From Anaeromyxobacter diazotrophicus (lineage in GTDB: Bacteria; Myxococcota; Myxococcia; Myxococcales; Anaeromyxobacteraceae), in the NCBI RefSeq assembly GCF_013340205.1, contig NZ_BJTG01000005.1, positions 372,001 to 436,000 on the forward strand: a stretch of 64,000 bases of DNA. Direction: 5' to 3'. Positions 43,526 through 51,300 of the stretch are shown here, in pieces. Within the stretch, counting starts at the first letter, position 1; every line of letters starts with the position of its first letter. Under the pieces are notes generated by a model. It made no database searches. It had not been told where the DNA came from and worked only from the letters and a program-made list of their open reading frames with translations. A program made the position numbers and the translations under genes.

Positions 43526-45628
43526 ATGCTCCAGCTCATCGACAAGCTCGGCCTGAAGCGCGCGCTCAACATCCTGTTCGTGGCCGCGCTGGTGCTCATG
43601 GTGGCCGGGACCGGCTTCGCGGTGAACCAGGTCGTCCGCCGCGAGCTCGAGGACGGCTGGCGCCACCGCGCCGAGGACGACGCGCGCCGGATGGCGACCT
43701 GGGTGGCGGCGCCGCTCACCGCCGGCTCGGACGACCTGGTGGCGGCGGTGGTGGAGGGCGCGCTCCACGAGAGCGGCGACGCCTACCTCATCGTCGAGCG
43801 CGCCGACCGCTCGGTCGCGGCGCGGGTGGTGAAGCCAGCCTACGCCGACCGCATCCAGGCGGTGCTGGCGCTGCAGGAGCGCCACCCCGAGACGACCTCG
43901 GTCTCCGCCGACGGGGTGTACGCGCTCTTCGTGCCGGTGCGCAGCGAGGGGAAGGCGGGGCCCCGGACCGCCGCCGCCGCCGGCGCGGCCGGCCCGGTGG
44001 TGGGGTACGTGGTGTACGGGCAGGACACGGGCCGCCTCGGCGACCAGCTGGCGCGGGTGCAGCTCGTCATCCTGGCGGTGCTGCTGGCGGGCGCGCTCCT
44101 CGTCTACGCGCTCCTCTGGTGGCTCACCCAGCGGCTCGTGATGCGGCCGCTCACCGCGATGAGCCGGGTGGCGGGGCGCGTCTCCGAGTGCGACCTCGCC
44201 GCGCGCGCCGAGCAGCTCTCCGACGACGAGCTGGGGCGGCTGGCGGGATCGCTGAACCTCATCGGCGAGAACCTCACCACCACCCTCTCCCGCGTGCGCG
44301 GCGTCTCGGAGGGCGTGGGGCAGGTGATCGAGCGCATCGCCCGGACCGGCGCCCAGGTGGCGGAGGGCACCGGCACCGTCTCCGCCCGCGTGGCCGAGAC
44401 CGGCGCCTCGATGGGCGAGATGATCTCGTCGCTCAAGGGCATCGCCGACAACGTGGAGGTGCTGGCGCAGTCGGCGGACGAGTCCTCCTCCTCCATCCTG
44501 GAGATGGCCGCCACCAACAACGAGGTGGCGGAGAACATCCAGGCGCTGGCCGCCAGCGTCGAGGAGACCACCGCCGCCATCGAGCAGATGACCTACTCGA
44601 TCAAGGAGGTGGCGAAGAACGTCGAGGACCTCTCCGCCACCGCCGAGGAGACGAGCTCGTCCATGAACGAGATGGACGTCTCCATCAGCCAGGTCGAGTC
44701 GAACGCCAACGAGACCGCCAAGCTCTCCGAGCAGGCCATGAAGGACGCCGAGCTCGGGACCGAGTCGCTCGGCCGCACCCTGGCCGGCATCGCGCGCATC
44801 AAGGAGTCCTCGAAGGAGGCGGCGGTCGTCATCGACTCGCTGGGGAAGAAGATCGGCACCATCGGCAACATCCTCAACGTGATCGACGAGGTGGCGGAGC
44901 AGACGAACCTCCTCGCGCTCAACGCCGCCATCCTGGCCGCCCAGTCGGGCGAGCACGGCAAGGGCTTCGCGGTGGTGGCGGACGAGATCAAGGACCTGGC
45001 CGAGCGCACCGGCGCCTCCACCAAGGAGATCTCCGAGCTCATCCGCTCGGTGCAGGACGAGAGCGCCAACGCCGTCTCCGCCATGGACCGCGGCGTGAAG
45101 AACGTCGAGGAGGGCGTGCGCCTGGGGCAGGAGGCGGAGAGCGCGCTCAAGAAGATCCAGGCCTCGAGCGTGAAGTCGACGCAGATGGTGAAGGCCATCG
45201 CCCGCGCCACCATCGAGCAGGCGCGCGGCTCGAAGCAGGTGACGATGGCCATCAACCGGATCGCCGAGACGGTGCAGCAGATCGCCACCGCCACCTCGGA
45301 GCAGGCGCGCGGCTCCGAGCAGATCATGAAGAGCGCGGAGAAGATGAAGGTCATCACCAAGCACGTCGAGCGCTCCAGCCAGGAGCAGGCGCGCGGCTCG
45401 AAGCAGATCACGAAGGCCATCGAGTCGATCAGCGAGATGGTGAACCACCTCAACCGGGCCCAGAAGGACCAGACCAAGGGCTCGGAGCTGGTCATGGGGG
45501 CGGTCGACCAGATCAAGCAGGTGGCCGAGGCGCAGACCTACTCGGTGAAGGACCTCGAGGCGTCGATCATCGACCTGGCGCGGCAGGCGGACGTGCTGCG
45601 CGGCGAGGTGAAGCGCTTCAAGATGTGA
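43526..45628 (+). CDS. methyl-accepting chemotaxis protein
   Basis: A 700-residue transducer. Helix 1 spans ~12-33, a periplasmic sensing domain ~34-172, helix 2 ~173-200, a HAMP domain ~200-255 (LVMRPLTAMSRVAGRVSECDLAARAEQL), then a long coiled-coil signalling domain. The hairpin tip is LAAQSGEHGKGFAVVADEIKDLAERTGASTKEI. After the tip the coiled coil contains repeats of EQARGSKQ/EQARGSEQ (about residues 568, 590, 615). It signals to a CheA/CheW array that is not encoded nearby. The ligand is unknown. The orphan position is common for myxobacterial receptors. Confidence 0.93.
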   Translation: MLQLIDKLGLKRALNILFVAALVLMVAGTGFAVNQVVRRELEDGWRHRAEDDARRMATWVAAPLTAGSDDLVAAVVEGALHESGDAYLIVERADRSVAARVVKPAYADRIQAVLALQERHPETTSVSADGVYALFVPVRSEGKAGPRTAAAAGAAGPVVGYVVYGQDTGRLGDQLARVQLVILAVLLAGALLVYALLWWLTQRLVMRPLTAMSRVAGRVSECDLAARAEQLSDDELGRLAGSLNLIGENLTTTLSRVRGVSEGVGQVIERIARTGAQVAEGTGTVSARVAETGASMGEMISSLKGIADNVEVLAQSADESSSSILEMAATNNEVAENIQALAASVEETTAAIEQMTYSIKEVAKNVEDLSATAEETSSSMNEMDVSISQVESNANETAKLSEQAMKDAELGTESLGRTLAGIARIKESSKEAAVVIDSLGKKIGTIGNILNVIDEVAEQTNLLALNAAILAAQSGEHGKGFAVVADEIKDLAERTGASTKEISELIRSVQDESANAVSAMDRGVKNVEEGVRLGQEAESALKKIQASSVKSTQMVKAIARATIEQARGSKQVTMAINRIAETVQQIATATSEQARGSEQIMKSAEKMKVITKHVERSSQEQARGSKQITKAIESISEMVNHLNRAQKDQTKGSELVMGAVDQIKQVAEAQTYSVKDLEASIIDLARQADVLRGEVKRFKM

Positions 45629-45644
45629 TCCGCGGGACCGCCGG

Positions 45645-46436
45645 TCAGAGCCGGAGCACCCACCGGACCCCCGCCGCCCCGCCCGCCAGCGGCGCCAGCG
45701 TCCACGACCCCTCCCGCGGGCTGCGGTGGAGCAGGAGCGGGACCGCCATCCCCAGCGCGGTGCCCACGGCGGCGGAGGCCACGACGTCGGTGAGCCAGTG
45801 CTCGTCCGCCGCCATGCGGAGGTAGCCGACGGTGGCCGCGACGCCGAAGCCGACCGCGTAGACCGCCGGCCACGCCGGGTAGCCCCGCATCCGCGCCACG
45901 GTGCCGAACGCCGCCGCCGCGGCGAAGGCGGTGGCGGCGTGCCCCGAGAAGAACGCGCGGTCGTCCTCGGGACCGGTGCGCACTCCGGTCGCCCAGGTCG
46001 CGGGCCGCCTCCGGGCGACGGCGCTCTTCGCGAGCTGGGTGGCGGCGGCGGCGAGCGCGACCGCCTCCATCGCGACGAGCACGTCCTCGGAGGCGCGGCG
46101 CAGGTCCCGCCCCGCGGAGAAGAAGTCCGCGCCGGCCAGCGAGGCCGGGAGCGCGAACTCGAGGACGTCCGAGAGGAGCGCGGCCGCGCGCCGATCCGGC
46201 CAGACCACCGCCGCGCGCACGCGGCGGTCGAGCGCGGGGGGCGTGCACCAGCGGCAGGAGCTCGGGGTGAGCTCCCCCTTCGCCAGCTCCATCGCGCCCC
46301 ACAGGGCCAGCCCCGCGCCGGTCACGGCGGCGGTGACCGGCACGTCGACCGCGAGCGGCGGCGCCTCCTCGGGCCAGGCGGGGAAGGCAGCGGCGACCAG
46401 CGCCGCGGCGACCGGAGCGCGCAGCACGAGCCCCAC
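45645..46436 (-). CDS. PAP2-family membrane phosphatase
   Basis: A 263-residue protein with a hydrophobic N-terminus and about five membrane helices. The three-part PAP2 signature is present: KSAVARRRP, FFSGHAATAFA, and RMAADEHWLTDVV (Arg, catalytic His and Asp). Family members dephosphorylate undecaprenyl pyrophosphate, phosphatidic acid or lipid A. There is an additional cysteine pair (SSCRWC, about residue 60) in a loop. GTG start. It converges with the chemotaxis receptor gene, 16 bp apart. Confidence 0.88.
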   Translation of the reverse strand: MGLVLRAPVAAALVAAAFPAWPEEAPPLAVDVPVTAAVTGAGLALWGAMELAKGELTPSSCRWCTPPALDRRVRAAVVWPDRRAAALLSDVLEFALPASLAGADFFSAGRDLRRASEDVLVAMEAVALAAAATQLAKSAVARRRPATWATGVRTGPEDDRAFFSGHAATAFAAAAAFGTVARMRGYPAWPAVYAVGFGVAATVGYLRMAADEHWLTDVVASAAVGTALGMAVPLLLHRSPREGSWTLAPLAGGAAGVRWVLRL

Positions 46437-46451
46437 CTCACGCCGCCGCGA

Positions 46452-46895
46452 TCAGAACCGCTCCTTGCGCCGCAGCCCGCCCGTCCGCGCGATGATGCCG
46501 GAGAGCTCGACCAGGTCCTGCCACTCGGCCGGCGAGAGCGGCACCACCGACAGCCGCCCCTGGCGGAGCAGCGCCGAGCCGGCGAAGGCGGGCTCGAGCT
46601 TGAGCGCCTCGAGCGGCACCGGCGCCGGCAGCGGCTCGGCGGCGCGCAGATCCACGCACACGAGCGGCTCGCCGCGGGCGCCGGGGTCGGGGTAGGCCGG
46701 CTTCACCACCTCGGCGACGCCGACCGCGCGGCGCTCGCCGGAGTGGTAGATGACGGCCCGATCCCCCGGCTGCATCGCCCGGAGGCTGGCCTGGGCCTGC
46801 GCGTTGCGGACGCCCGACCAGGCGGTCGTCCCCTCGCGCACGAGGTCCTCGAACGCGTAGTCGTCCGGCTCGGTCTTGAGCAGCCAGTAGGCCAC
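46452..46895 (-). CDS. EVE-domain protein
   Basis: A 147-residue soluble protein made of one EVE domain (PUA-like fold): YWLLKTEPDDYAFEDLVREGTTAWSGVRN at the start, MQPGDRAVIYHSGERRAVGVAEV in the middle, and LVCVDLRA later. EVE domains bind modified nucleobases in DNA or RNA. The gene lies 15 bp upstream of the PAP2 gene start on the same strand and may be co-transcribed with it. It is divergent from tatB. GTG start. Confidence 0.9.
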   Translation of the reverse strand: MAYWLLKTEPDDYAFEDLVREGTTAWSGVRNAQAQASLRAMQPGDRAVIYHSGERRAVGVAEVVKPAYPDPGARGEPLVCVDLRAAEPLPAPVPLEALKLEPAFAGSALLRQGRLSVVPLSPAEWQDLVELSGIIARTGGLRRKERF

Positions 46896-46989
46896 CAGAG
46901 CACGTTACGGGTGCGCCGGAACGGACGCAACGTCAGAGGGGGGGCGCCCGCCGGCACAAAGGCGGGCCGGCGCGTGTTATATCCAGCGC

Positions 46990-47412
46990 ATGTTCGGCCT
47001 CGGCATGGGCGAAGTCGTCATCATCCTGGTGCTCGCCCTCATCCTGCTCGGACCCCAGAAGCTCCCCGACGCCGCCAAGCAGCTCGGGAAGGGCCTGCGC
47101 GAGTTCCGCAAGGCGACCGACGACCTGAAGCAGCAGTTCGAGACCGAGCTCTACGCCGCCGACCCGACCAAGCCCCCCAAGCCCACGCTGGTGGAGCCGC
47201 CGCGGCCGCCGGCGGAGGGTGAGGCGCCGCCCGCGGTGCCGGCGGGCGGGGTCCCGGCCCAGGCGCAGGGTGAGGTCCCGGCCGCGACTGCCCAGAACGT
47301 GCCCGGCCTCGAGCTGGCCCTGGCCGAGCCGAAGCCGGCCGCACCCGCCCCGGCCGCGCCCCCGGTCGAGGCCGCCGCCCCGGTGGCGGAGGCCGCGCCG
47401 AAGGCGTCATGA
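46990..47412 (+). CDS. tatB: twin-arginine translocase subunit TatB (TatA/B family)
   Basis: A 140-residue protein with one N-terminal membrane helix (FGLGMGEVVIILVLALILLG), the hinge GPQKLP and an amphipathic helix DAAKQLGKGLREFRKATDDLKQQ. The C-terminal ~80 residues are Pro/Ala-rich. Pairing directly with tatC (ATGA overlap) and the longer helix suggest TatB; TatA cannot be excluded because a separate tatA is not in the window. Together with TatC it forms the receptor that accepts folded exported proteins carrying RR signals. Confidence 0.88.
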   Translation: MFGLGMGEVVIILVLALILLGPQKLPDAAKQLGKGLREFRKATDDLKQQFETELYAADPTKPPKPTLVEPPRPPAEGEAPPAVPAGGVPAQAQGEVPAATAQNVPGLELALAEPKPAAPAPAAPPVEAAAPVAEAAPKAS

Positions 47413-48224
47413 CCGAGCCCGCCACGAAGTCGCTCCCGCCGCCCGAGAAGCCGGCGGAGCCGGAGAGCGAGGTCAGGCTGAGCTTCTTCGAGCACCTGCA
47501 GGAGCTGCGCAAGCGGCTCATCCGGGCGCTGCTCGGCGTCGCCGTCGGCATGGCGCTCGTCGGCTCCTTCTGCGAGCGCATCTTCCGCTGGGTGATGCAG
47601 CCGGTGCTGAAGTCGCTGCCCGAGGGGCAGCAGTACCTGCACTACACGGGCTACATCGAGCCCTTCATGGTGTACCTGAAGGTGGCGCTCTACGGCGGCA
47701 TCTTCGCGGCGGCGCCGTACGTCCTGTACCAGTTCTGGCAGTTCATCGCGCCCGGCCTCTACAAGAAGGAGCGGAAGATCGTCTTCCCGTTCCTCGCCTC
47801 GGCCACGCTCCTGTTCTACGGCGGCGCCGCCTTCTGCTACTTCCTCGTCATGCCGTACGCCTTCCCCGCGCTGGCGGCGATCGCGGGCGAGGACATGAAG
47901 CCCATCCTCACCATGACCGAGCAGCTCTCGCTGGTGCTCGCCATGCTGCTCGGCTTCGGCATCATCTTCGAGGTCCCGGTCATCATCGCGTTCCTGTCGA
48001 TGATCGGGCTCGTCTCGGCCGACTTCCTCGCCAAGTACCGGCGCCACGCCATCGTGGCGAACGTGACCCTGGCCGCGATCATCACCCCCACCGGCGACCC
48101 GTTCAACCTGGCGCTCATGGCGGTGCCGATGATCCTCTTCTACGAGATCGGGATCGTGCTGGCGCGCATCCTCGGGAAGAAGAAGAGCGCCGCCGACGTC
48201 GCGGACGACGCGATGGCGAAGTAG
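47409..48224 (+). CDS. tatC: Sec-independent protein translocase TatC
   Basis: A 271-residue inner membrane protein with six helices. Conserved marks are FFEHLQELRKRLIRALLGV near residues 24-42, LKVALYGGIFAAAPYVLYQFWQFIAPGLYKKERK, and FGIIFEVPVIIAFLSMIGLVS. TatC binds the twin-arginine signal. The ATG overlaps the tatB stop by four bases. The C-terminus ends in a basic tail. A hairpin just after the stop probably ends the tat transcript. Confidence 0.95.
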   Translation: MTEPATKSLPPPEKPAEPESEVRLSFFEHLQELRKRLIRALLGVAVGMALVGSFCERIFRWVMQPVLKSLPEGQQYLHYTGYIEPFMVYLKVALYGGIFAAAPYVLYQFWQFIAPGLYKKERKIVFPFLASATLLFYGGAAFCYFLVMPYAFPALAAIAGEDMKPILTMTEQLSLVLAMLLGFGIIFEVPVIIAFLSMIGLVSADFLAKYRRHAIVANVTLAAIITPTGDPFNLALMAVPMILFYEIGIVLARILGKKKSAADVADDAMAK

Positions 48225-48227
48225 GCT

Positions 48228-48249
48228 CCGGGGCGGAGCCCCGCCCCGG
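48228..48249 (+). terminator. hairpin after tatC
   Basis: CCGGGGCGG (48228-48236), loop AGCC, CCGCCCCGG (48241-48249): a perfect 9-bp stem starting four bases after the tatC stop. No T-run follows, as is frequent in very GC-rich genomes. Confidence 0.45.
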
Positions 48250-48269
48250 CCGCGCGGCCTCCCGCCCGC

Positions 48270-48920
48270 ATGCGCACCTTCAACCTCCTCGTCGCGCTCT
48301 TCGCGGTGGTCCAGGCGCTCCGCTACGCGCGGCGGGCGCTCGTCTTCGTCGCCCCGGCGGTGCGGGTCACGGGCGAGCCGGGCGAGCCGCCCCGCTCCGC
48401 GCCCCGCCTGCGGCTCGGGGCCGAGCTGGAGCGGCTCGGCTTCGTGCCCCTGGGGCTCCTTCACGAGCGCGCCCCGCTCGGCGCCGTCGCGCGCGAGGTG
48501 GACGCCTACGCCGACGCCTCGCGCGGCACCTTCGCCGACGTCTGGCAGGAGCGGGGCGAGGCGGACGCGCCGCGGCTCGTCTTCTACACGCCCTTCCCCG
48601 ACGGTGCGTACGTACTCACCGCCAACCACCCGCGCCGGGCGGTCGCGAGCGCGCGGGCCCAGGCGGGCGCGGTGGTGGGCGCGGCGCCGGAGGCGCAGCT
48701 GGCCGCGCACGAGATCGCGGTGGAGCGCTTCGCCGCCCGGCACGGGACGCCGGCGGTGGCGCTCGACCTCGGCGCCCGCCTCGCCGCCGCCCGCGCCTGG
48801 TACGCCGGCGAGGGCCGGCGCGAGCTCCGGCGCGGCGCCGCGCTCCCGTTCGGGATCGCGGCCTTCGCGCTCGTGCTGCTCGCGTCGGCCGTGAACCTCC
48901 TCCTGCACGGCGCTAGATAG
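48270..48920 (+). CDS. unknown protein with N- and C-terminal hydrophobic segments
   Basis: A 216-residue protein of no family I recognise. It has a short hydrophobic start (residues ~5-33), a soluble domain of about 140 residues (RLRLGAELERLGFVPLGLLHERAPLG, DAPRLVFYTPFPDGAYVLTANHPR), and a C-terminal membrane helix (~193-211). The soluble part is presumably exposed on one side of the membrane. The start is ATG; no strong ribosome binding site is visible. It lies between the tat genes and a thiolase gene with no evident functional link. Confidence 0.65.
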   Translation: MRTFNLLVALFAVVQALRYARRALVFVAPAVRVTGEPGEPPRSAPRLRLGAELERLGFVPLGLLHERAPLGAVAREVDAYADASRGTFADVWQERGEADAPRLVFYTPFPDGAYVLTANHPRRAVASARAQAGAVVGAAPEAQLAAHEIAVERFAARHGTPAVALDLGARLAAARAWYAGEGRRELRRGAALPFGIAAFALVLLASAVNLLLHGAR

Positions 48921-48969
48921 CCCTCTGCCCCGCGGCCGCTCGCGTCCCCCGCCGCGGAGGAGGAGCCTC

Positions 48970-50166
48970 ATGCGCGCCGCCACCCCCCACGACGTCGTCT
49001 TCCTCGCCGCCCGCAGGACCCCTTTCGGGACTTACGGCGGCTCGCTCAAGGACCTCTCCGCCACCGACCTCGGGGTGCACGCCGCCCAGGCGGCGCTGGC
49101 GCAGGCCGGCGTCTCGCCCGAGCGGGTCGACCACGTGGTGTTCGGGAACGTGGCGCAGACCTCCTCCGACGCCATCTACCTCGCCCGCCACGTCGGGCTC
49201 CGCGCCGGCGCGCCGGTCTCGACGCCTGCGCTCACCGTGAACCGCCTGTGCGGCTCAGGCTTCGAGGCGGTGGTGCAGGGGGCGCGGCTCCTCGCCGGCG
49301 GGGAGGCGGAGCTCGTCCTCGCCGGCGGCACGGAGTCCATGAGCCAGGCGCCGCTCGTCCTGCGCGGGACGCGGTGGGGCTTCCCCCTGGGCAAGCCTCC
49401 CCCGCTCGAGGACATGCTCTGGTCGGCCCTCACCGACAGCTGGGCGGGCATGCCGATGGCGCTCACCGCCGAGAAGCTCGCCGAGCAGTACCGGATCGGC
49501 CAGGACGAGGTGGACGCCTACAGCGTGCTCTCGCAGCGGCGCTTCGCGGCGGCGCAGGAGGCGGGGCGCCTCGCCGAGGAGCTCGCGCCGATCGAGCTCC
49601 CCACGCGGAAGGGCCCGGTGAAGTTCGCGCGCGACGAGCACCCGCGCCCCGACACCACCGTCGAGTCGCTGCGGAAGCTCCCCAAGGTGTTCAAGAAGGA
49701 CGGGGTCATCCACGCGGGCGCGGCGAGCGGCGTCTCCGACGGCGCCGGGGCGCTCCTGCTCTCGACCCGCGCCTTCGCCGACGCGCACGGGATCCGGCCG
49801 CTGGGGCGCCTGCTCAACTGGGGGTTCGCGGGGGTCGACCCGACCATCATGGGCATCGGCCCGGTGGCGGCGTTCAAGAACGCGCTCGAGCGCGCCCAGG
49901 CGAAGCTCTCCGACTTCGACCTGTTCGAGGTGAACGAGGCCTTCGCGCCGCAGTACCTGGCGGTGGAGCAGGAGCTGGGGCTCCCGCGCGACCAGACCAA
50001 CGTCGACGGCGGCGCCATCGCGGTGGGTCACCCGCTCGCGGCGAGCGGCGCCCGCATCACGATGCACCTCCTGTACGAGCTGCGCCGGCGCGGCGCGCGC
50101 TACGGGCTCGGGGGGGCGTGCATCGGCGGCGGGCAGGGCATCGCCGTGATCGTCGAGGCGCTCTAG
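48970..50166 (+). CDS. acetyl-CoA acetyltransferase (thiolase)
   Basis: A 398-residue cytoplasmic thiolase. The nucleophile region is NRLCGSGFEAVVQG (Cys near residue 92), and the C-terminal motifs are VNEAFAPQYLAVEQELG, GGAIAVGHPLAASGARI (His) and GGACIGGGQGIAVIVE (second Cys). The enzyme joins or splits acetyl-CoA units in short-chain or beta-oxidation metabolism; biosynthetic and degradative forms cannot be separated by sequence alone. GGAGGAGG precedes the ATG. Together with etfAB and ptb-buk it fits an organism using acyl-CoA metabolism, though these loci are not contiguous. Confidence 0.94.
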   Translation: MRAATPHDVVFLAARRTPFGTYGGSLKDLSATDLGVHAAQAALAQAGVSPERVDHVVFGNVAQTSSDAIYLARHVGLRAGAPVSTPALTVNRLCGSGFEAVVQGARLLAGGEAELVLAGGTESMSQAPLVLRGTRWGFPLGKPPPLEDMLWSALTDSWAGMPMALTAEKLAEQYRIGQDEVDAYSVLSQRRFAAAQEAGRLAEELAPIELPTRKGPVKFARDEHPRPDTTVESLRKLPKVFKKDGVIHAGAASGVSDGAGALLLSTRAFADAHGIRPLGRLLNWGFAGVDPTIMGIGPVAAFKNALERAQAKLSDFDLFEVNEAFAPQYLAVEQELGLPRDQTNVDGGAIAVGHPLAASGARITMHLLYELRRRGARYGLGGACIGGGQGIAVIVEAL

Positions 50167-50215
50167 CCGCGGCGACTTCCTTGCGGGGCGGCGCCCGGCC
50201 CGCTACCGTGGTCGC

Positions 50216-50422
50216 GTGGAACGGCCCATCCCGAGCTTCACCGGCGTCAAGGTCTTCTCCACCACGCTCGCCCGCGACCGCGAGGCGCTCTCGGAGCGCA
50301 TCACCCAGTGGCTGCGCGAGAACGCGCAGCTCGAGATCGTGGACAAGGTCGTGACGCAGAGCTCCGACAAGGAGTTCCACTGCCTGAGCTTCACCTTCTT
50401 CTACCGGGAGCGCGCGCGCTGA
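50216..50422 (+). CDS. small conserved-looking protein
   Basis: A 68-residue protein with GTG start, 49 bp after the thiolase gene. It is balanced in composition, unlike the Pro/Arg/Ala shadows in other frames: SFTGVKVFSTTLARDREALSERITQWLREN, then LEIVDKVVTQSSDKEFHCLSFTFFY, a beta-strand-rich end. This pattern looks like a real folded alpha/beta protein. I do not recognise a family. Confidence 0.65.
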   Translation: MERPIPSFTGVKVFSTTLARDREALSERITQWLRENAQLEIVDKVVTQSSDKEFHCLSFTFFYRERAR

Positions 50423-50514
50423 GGCCGCGGCCCGCGGGCCGGGCGGCGGGGCGAGCGCTCCCGGGCGAGCCGTGGCGCAGCCCCCGGTGAGCCCTTATCT
50501 TGGTGCGACCTCGC

Positions 50515-51246
50515 ATGCGCGGCGCGCGGAACTCCATCGGCGACGTCTTCACCTTCGGCGGGCGCGTCCCGTCGACCGTCGGCGCGCTCATCAGCGCCAT
50601 CGTGGTGGCGAGCCTGCTCGGCGCGCTGGGCCGCGGCGTGGGCTTCGTGGACGCGGCGGCGCTGGTCCCGGCGCTCGTGTGGCAGGGCCAGCTGTGGCGG
50701 CTCGTCACCTGGGTCTTCTTCGAGACCGACCCGCTCTCGCTCCTCTTCGGCGCGCTGACCCTCTACTGGTTCGGCAAGGACCTCTGCTACGCGTGGGGCG
50801 CGCGCCGGTTCGTCGTCACGTTCTTCGGGTTCGCGGTGCTGGCGGGCGCGGTCACCTGCCTCGTCGGGCGGTTCGCCTGGCCGGCCGTGTACGTCTCCGG
50901 CTGGACCGGCTCGTGGCCGGTGCTCTCGGCGCTCATCATCGCCTGGGCCATGCTCTTCCCGGAGCGGCAGATCCTCTTCATGATGGCGCTGCCCATCTCG
51001 GGCCGCGCGCTCCTCTGGCTCACGCTCGGCGGCACGCTCCTGTACGGCGTCTTCGGGCGGCTCCACGCGTACGTGCCGCACCTGGCGGCGCAGCTCGGGA
51101 TGCTGGCCTACGCGCGCGGCTGGTCCCTGCGCGGCTTCTGGCAGACGCTCCGCATCAAGCAGTACGAGCGCCGGGCCCGCCGCCGCGCGCGCGCGAGCCA
51201 CCTCAAGGTCATCAAGAAGGAAGACCCGCCCCGCTGGATGAATTGA
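50515..51246 (+). CDS. rhomboid-like membrane protein lacking catalytic serine
   Basis: A 243-residue protein with about six membrane helices. GQLWRLVTWVFFETDPLSLLFGALTLYWFGKDLCYAWGARRFV matches the helix 1-2 region of rhomboid/Derlin folds. At the place of the serine protease motif GxSG it has GWTG (in VSGWTGSWPVLSAL), so Thr replaces the nucleophile. A histidine is kept in PHLAAQLGMLAY, corresponding to helix 6. The usual helix 2 HxxxN is absent. A basic cytoplasmic tail ends the protein. It is probably a non-proteolytic rhomboid relative. ATG 50515 is used; TTG 50500 and GTG 50503 upstream are possible. Confidence 0.75.
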   Translation: MRGARNSIGDVFTFGGRVPSTVGALISAIVVASLLGALGRGVGFVDAAALVPALVWQGQLWRLVTWVFFETDPLSLLFGALTLYWFGKDLCYAWGARRFVVTFFGFAVLAGAVTCLVGRFAWPAVYVSGWTGSWPVLSALIIAWAMLFPERQILFMMALPISGRALLWLTLGGTLLYGVFGRLHAYVPHLAAQLGMLAYARGWSLRGFWQTLRIKQYERRARRRARASHLKVIKKEDPPRWMN

Positions 51247-51300
51247 GGCGGCGCTGGTGGGAGGGGGCCCCGCGCGGCGAGGGAGGGGCGGAGCCCCGCT

